From positions 1-45,524 of the forward strand of contig CAYTJF010000010.1 in assembly GCA_964437945.1 (NCBI GenBank): DNA of 45,524 nucleotides, given 5' to 3'. The stretch comes from Granulosicoccus sp964437945 (GTDB taxonomy: Bacteria > Pseudomonadota > Gammaproteobacteria > Granulosicoccales > Granulosicoccaceae). This document shows positions 41,475-45,524 of this stretch, piece after piece; position 1 is the first letter of the stretch, and each line of letters starts with the position of its first letter. The notes beneath the pieces are model-generated. The model did no database searches. It saw nothing but the letters and a program-made list of their open reading frames with translations, and was not told the origin of the DNA. The position numbers and the translations under genes are program-made.

Positions 41475-44021
41475 ATGAAAACACAGGCTCAGGTTGTTGT
41501 CATCGGTGGTGGTGTAGTCGGGTGTTCGGTTTTATTTCATCTGGCAAAGGCTGGCTGGACAGATGTTTTGCTGATCGAACGATCTGAACTTACCAGCGGC
41601 TCCTCATGGCATGCAGCCGGTGGTTTTCATACCCTCAATGGCGACCCCAATGTTGCTAAGTTACAGGCCTATACGGTTTCTCTTTATGAGGAGCTCGAAA
41701 AGCTATCGGGTCAGGCTTGCTCACTGCACTTGACCGGTGGGGTGATGATGGCAGATACAGAAGAGCGTATGAATTTTCTACGGTATGTCCATGCAACCGG
41801 CCGCGCGCTGGGTATGGAAACCGAAATCATTACACCAACAGAAGCAAAATCCATGTTCCCACTAATGGATGAATCTCACTTTGTGGGCGCACTGTGGGAC
41901 CCTGTAGAAGGTCACCTGGACCCATCTGGAACAACCCACGCCTATGCCAAAGCTGCACAAAAACTAGGCGCTGAAATTGTTTTGCGAAACCGCGTGGTCG
42001 AATTAAAACAGGTCGATGACGAGTGGGATGTCATTACCGAGCAGGGCACCGTACGTGCTCAGCACGTTGTTAACGCAGGCGGTCTGTGGGCACGCGAGAT
42101 CGGTCGTATGGTTGGGCTCGAGTTACCCGTACTGGCAATGGAACACATGTACATGATCACTGACGATATTCCAGAAGTGATTGAGTTTAATCAAACCACA
42201 GGTCATGAACTGGTCGGTGTGATCGATTTCAAGGCTGAAATTTACACACGTCAGGAAGGTAACGGTCTGGCTCTAGGCACCTATGAAAAAGCCTGCAAAC
42301 CTTGGTCTCCACAAACCACGCCATGGGAATTTGGCCATGAGCTTTTACAGCCAGACTTTGATCGTATTGGACCATCGCTTGAATTAGGCGCTGAACATTT
42401 TCCCGGTTTTGCACAAGCCGGTATCAAACAAACTATTAATGGACCATTCACATTCGCACCCGATGGCAATCCGTTGATCGGACCCGTTCAGGGTTTGAAA
42501 AACTTCTGGTGCGCCTGTGCTGTTATGGCAGGATTCAGTCAAGGCGGTGGTGTCGGATTAGCATTAGCCAACTGGATAACCGAAGGTGACCCCGGGCACG
42601 ATGTATTTGGTATGGATGTGTCTCGTTATGGTGACTTTACTACTATGCGCTACACCAACGCGAAAGTGCGCGAAAACTATTCCCGCCGATTTTCAATACG
42701 CTTTCCAAATGAAGAACTACCAGCCGGGCGACCTCAACAAACCACTCCGCTTTATGATGTGATGGTGGAAAAAAACAATGCTGTAATGGGTGATACCTGG
42801 GGCTTAGAAACCCCTTTGTGGTTTGCCCCCAAGGGCACAGAAGCCGTAGATGTACTTTCCTTTCATCGCTCCAATGACTTTGAACATATTGCCAATGAAG
42901 TCCGGGCGGTTCGAGAATCTGTTGGTATTACCGAAATTGCCAATTTCGCCAAGTACCGTATAACAGGTAATAACAGCGAATCATGGTTAAACGAACTTAT
43001 GACCAATAGCATGCCACGCACTGGTCGTGTTGTTTTAACACCGATGCTTAATCATAAAGGAAAACTGATTGGGGATTTCACCATTGCCAAGGTGGCCGAT
43101 AATGATTTTATGATGTGGGGCTCATCTGGTGCCCAGATTTATCATCAACGCTGGTTTGAACAACAACTGCTGGACGATAAAACGGTACACGTTGATCGGA
43201 TAGGACAAAAAATGGTGGGGCTATCCATAGCTGGTCCGAACGCTCGTGAGGTACTTCGCCCACTGGTGGATATACCAGTCGATAATGAACAGTTCAAGTT
43301 CATGGATTTTAGACAAACCGATGTAGATGGCTGTCCATGCATGATTAACCGCTTATCGTACACCGGCGATCTTGGCTATGAGTTGTGGATGGAACCTACA
43401 TACGAAAGACGCATTTATCATGCGCTTAAAGAAGCGGGTGCTAATTTCGATATAAAAGACTTTGGTATGCGCGCCCTGCTCAGCATGCGACTGGAAAAAA
43501 ATTTCCCAACCTGGTTTGCAGAATTACGACCTATTTATGGCCCTTTCGAAGCGGGCATGGACCGATTTGTAAAACTGTCAAAAAATCACTTTATTGGCCG
43601 CGAACACGCACAACAGGAATTCGAACAAGGGCCAAAGCTCAAACGTGTCTCACTATCTATAACAACCGATAAAACAGATGTCATGGGAGATGAGCCCATT
43701 TGGGCAAAGTGCGATGATAAAGACTTTACCAGCGTTGAAAAACCGCATGGCTATGGCGCAAAACGTTTCGATGCAGAAGGTAATGAGTTTCCAGTTCCAA
43801 AAGCGCAAACCGATGGCCAGTGGCAAGTGGTTGGATGGGTAACCTCTGGGGGCTATGGGCATAGCGTTCAGCTATCGCTTGCGCAAGGCTACATACCAGC
43901 CACTTTAGCCAACACCGAATCATCGGTTGAATTGGAAGTTGAAATTCTCGGGACGCGGTGCTCTGCAGAGTTACTGCATGAACCTCCATTCGACCCTACG
44001 GGCGAACGCATGCGCAGTTAA
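41475..44021 (+). CDS. FAD-dependent sarcosine/dimethylglycine dehydrogenase-like protein with GcvT domain
   Basis: This 848-residue flavoprotein is of the dimethylglycine/sarcosine dehydrogenase family. The N-terminal FAD domain has VVVIGGGVVGCSVLFHL, followed by GSSWHAAGG, whose His corresponds to the covalent FAD site. A middle FAO_M-like region spans about 380-440. The C-terminal half (about 450-848) is a GcvT aminomethyltransferase-like domain (SNDFEHIANEVRAVRES, GDLGYELWM), which passes one-carbon units to tetrahydrofolate. ATG 41475 is chosen because it leads directly into the FAD strand. The frame could extend to 41424. The role is oxidative N-demethylation of a methylated amine, with substrate unknown. 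Confidence 0.92.
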   Translation: MKTQAQVVVIGGGVVGCSVLFHLAKAGWTDVLLIERSELTSGSSWHAAGGFHTLNGDPNVAKLQAYTVSLYEELEKLSGQACSLHLTGGVMMADTEERMNFLRYVHATGRALGMETEIITPTEAKSMFPLMDESHFVGALWDPVEGHLDPSGTTHAYAKAAQKLGAEIVLRNRVVELKQVDDEWDVITEQGTVRAQHVVNAGGLWAREIGRMVGLELPVLAMEHMYMITDDIPEVIEFNQTTGHELVGVIDFKAEIYTRQEGNGLALGTYEKACKPWSPQTTPWEFGHELLQPDFDRIGPSLELGAEHFPGFAQAGIKQTINGPFTFAPDGNPLIGPVQGLKNFWCACAVMAGFSQGGGVGLALANWITEGDPGHDVFGMDVSRYGDFTTMRYTNAKVRENYSRRFSIRFPNEELPAGRPQQTTPLYDVMVEKNNAVMGDTWGLETPLWFAPKGTEAVDVLSFHRSNDFEHIANEVRAVRESVGITEIANFAKYRITGNNSESWLNELMTNSMPRTGRVVLTPMLNHKGKLIGDFTIAKVADNDFMMWGSSGAQIYHQRWFEQQLLDDKTVHVDRIGQKMVGLSIAGPNAREVLRPLVDIPVDNEQFKFMDFRQTDVDGCPCMINRLSYTGDLGYELWMEPTYERRIYHALKEAGANFDIKDFGMRALLSMRLEKNFPTWFAELRPIYGPFEAGMDRFVKLSKNHFIGREHAQQEFEQGPKLKRVSLSITTDKTDVMGDEPIWAKCDDKDFTSVEKPHGYGAKRFDAEGNEFPVPKAQTDGQWQVVGWVTSGGYGHSVQLSLAQGYIPATLANTESSVELEVEILGTRCSAELLHEPPFDPTGERMRS

Positions 44022-44203
44022 TTGAAAAACTCTGGCATTCTCATCCTCCCCTAAAACCCTTACGCAGCGCCATTTCCAGCCGCTTTACATAAGCGTAAAG
44101 TTCGCGCAATATGGTGGCAACTCAGGGCACTCATACTTTTACCATGGAGACGTAACACACCTGACTCGAAACTAACTCTACTCATTGTTAAGGGAGATAC
44201 ATC

Positions 44204-45247
44204 GTGCGACTTATACTAGGATTTGTTTTACTTTTTCTTGGCAACGCTACTCACGCAATGAGTTCTGAGGCAGATTTTGCTGACCTTTATGAAACTCATT
44301 CAAAATCAGTTGTCACCGTTTACACCGCCAGCACAACCGTCAAAAACGGCAAACGGGCTAACGCTCAAGGTGTTGGCTCTGGTGTATTGATTGAAGCTGA
44401 TCAAATACTAACAGCTGCGCATGTGGTTGACGGTGCGCAAATAATTGAAGTGCTGTTCACTGATGGGGTGAGACTAAGAGCAGATGTAATCTCATCTTTG
44501 GAATCAAGCGATGTTGCCCTTTTAAAACTTCGCTCATCTCACCCTACGCCAAAAGTTGCTGTGTTAGCAGATTCTGACCAGACTCGCATTGGTAGCAAGG
44601 TATTCATTATCGGCGCACCGTTCGGAATTTCTCAAACTCTCAGCGTCGGTCATTTATCCGGAAGAATGAATCGCGGCCTAATGGCTGGCGGTGCACCGAT
44701 AGAATTTCTGCAAACCGACACGGCTATTAATACCGGGAACTCTGGTGGCCCAATGTTCAACACCGACGGAGAAGTGATTGGCATTGTTAGTTTTATCCTG
44801 ACTAAGAGTGGCGGGTTTGACGGAATAGGATTTGCAACGGCAATAAATACAGCAAAACAAGCATTACTTACCAGCTCTGGTGTTCTGGCAGGATTTGAAG
44901 GCATTATGCTCGACGAACGTATGGCTAAAACATTAAACTTCCCCGAGCCCGGTTTATTGGTACAACGGGTATTCGCCGACTCCATTATTGGTCGCGCAGG
45001 TCTGACAGCTGGAACCGTGCCAGCAGAGATCGCCGGACAATCACTGCTGCTCGGTGGAGACTTGATACTTGAAATAAACGGATTGGTGTGCAGATCACCA
45101 CACGACTTCGAATTGGTAAAAGAATCCACACTTGATCTGACTGACGACGAGTCATATTCGATTACTGTTTTTCGGAACGGTGAGGTTGTTGATCTGATTG
45201 CCGGCGCGCCAATGGCCAATACTATTTTTGATAATGTACATAAGTGA
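44204..45247 (+). CDS. DegP-like trypsin-fold serine protease with PDZ domain
   Basis: This exported serine protease has 347 residues. A signal peptide (about residues 1-18) is followed by a trypsin-like domain with His73 in TAAHVVDG, Asp103 in SSDVALLKL and Ser180 in NTGNSGGPMF. The C-terminal PDZ domain (about 240-335) contains LLVQRVFADSIIGRAGL and LLGGDLILEINGL. The GTG at 44204 is the start, with AGGGAG seven bases upstream. It should act in periplasmic protein quality control or a specialised cleavage. The preceding 182 bases hold no gene and the gene appears monocistronic. Confidence 0.92.
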   Translation: MRLILGFVLLFLGNATHAMSSEADFADLYETHSKSVVTVYTASTTVKNGKRANAQGVGSGVLIEADQILTAAHVVDGAQIIEVLFTDGVRLRADVISSLESSDVALLKLRSSHPTPKVAVLADSDQTRIGSKVFIIGAPFGISQTLSVGHLSGRMNRGLMAGGAPIEFLQTDTAINTGNSGGPMFNTDGEVIGIVSFILTKSGGFDGIGFATAINTAKQALLTSSGVLAGFEGIMLDERMAKTLNFPEPGLLVQRVFADSIIGRAGLTAGTVPAEIAGQSLLLGGDLILEINGLVCRSPHDFELVKESTLDLTDDESYSITVFRNGEVVDLIAGAPMANTIFDNVHK

Positions 45248-45524
45248 TTTCCGATGAGGCAACCAGTACTTGCCGGATGTAATCGATACTCTTAATTTTT
45301 CTGTTAAATCACGTATCAATTATCTCGAGCTTGCTTGCGCAAAGCGAGCAACTCCATCCCAACCCATTGCAGTGTCCTTCTGCAGTTGTCCACACAAATC
45401 TCCGAGTAACCCACTTGGCCAAACCTAGACCCAAATTTAACCACCTTACATCAGCGAAAGGTGAACATCATACTAGTGGTCCATCCACTTGATACATTCG
45501 GGTTCAGAGGGGGCCGCCTGCGGT
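45248..45524. other. Window end, no gene seen
   Basis: These 277 bases follow the protease gene. I find no open frame with coding character on either strand and no clear terminator. Confidence 0.6.

Overview
The window looks like a chromosomal segment of a Gram-negative, probably marine gammaproteobacterium. This rests on a secretin-based type III secretion system, lipoproteins with SpI and lipobox signals, a non-pyrrolysine trimethylamine methyltransferase-family enzyme, a malonyl-CoA synthetase and a sarcosine/dimethylglycine dehydrogenase-like flavoprotein. Genus is not determinable from the sequence alone. Gene density is normal, with no rRNA, tRNA, CRISPR array or recognisable insertion sequence. 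Two 100-N assembly gaps (11632-11731 and 22884-22983) fall inside coding low-complexity repeats.

Left region (1-10402): half of a non-flagellar type III secretion (injectisome) locus. A minus-strand, largely overlapping run encodes SctV, SctC, SctD, a needle candidate, SctI, SctJ, SctK-like and SctL, and leaves the window at the left edge, where SctN/Q/R/S/T would be expected. SctU is divergent on the plus strand. It is followed, with a 4-base overlap, by a FliO-like membrane protein, a subunit normally associated with flagella. A ProX-type aminoacyl-tRNA deacylase follows.

Middle region (10403-28549): two paralogous Asp-rich spondin-domain lipoproteins (10727-12008; 21798-23149, the latter with an added CHRD domain) share upstream and downstream non-coding elements. 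A third spondin protein (26709-27767) has its linker and a fibronectin III domain after the spondin domain. A degenerate copy of the 3' end of the HAD hydrolase gene lies on the far side of the first spondin gene. Between and around them are a D-2-hydroxyacid dehydrogenase, an IlvD/Edd dehydratase, a DUF924 protein, an agmatinase-family ureohydrolase, MatB, an MttB-family methyltransferase, an EamA transporter, a YugP-like zinc peptidase, an SDR and SpeD.

Right region (28550-45524): a glycan-assembly block contains two overlapping GT2 enzymes and a 1088-residue WbsX/GT4/GT2 fusion. A secreted protein follows that carries a complete subtilase triad plus a C-terminal HExxH motif. A kinase/glutaredoxin pair comes next. 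Then comes a compact set of three apparently cytoplasmic cell-wall enzymes: a GH84 glucosaminidase, a T7-lysozyme-like amidase and an SH3b-NlpC/P60 peptidase. This set resembles a muropeptide-recycling module assembled from non-standard families. The window closes with a deaminase-fold protein, a two-part FAD/GcvT demethylating dehydrogenase and a DegP-like trypsin-PDZ protease.

The observations most worth following are the FliO-like partner of an injectisome SctU, the GH84/amidase/NlpC-P60 set, the subtilase-HExxH protein, and the trio of spondin proteins with exchangeable Asp-rich repeats.
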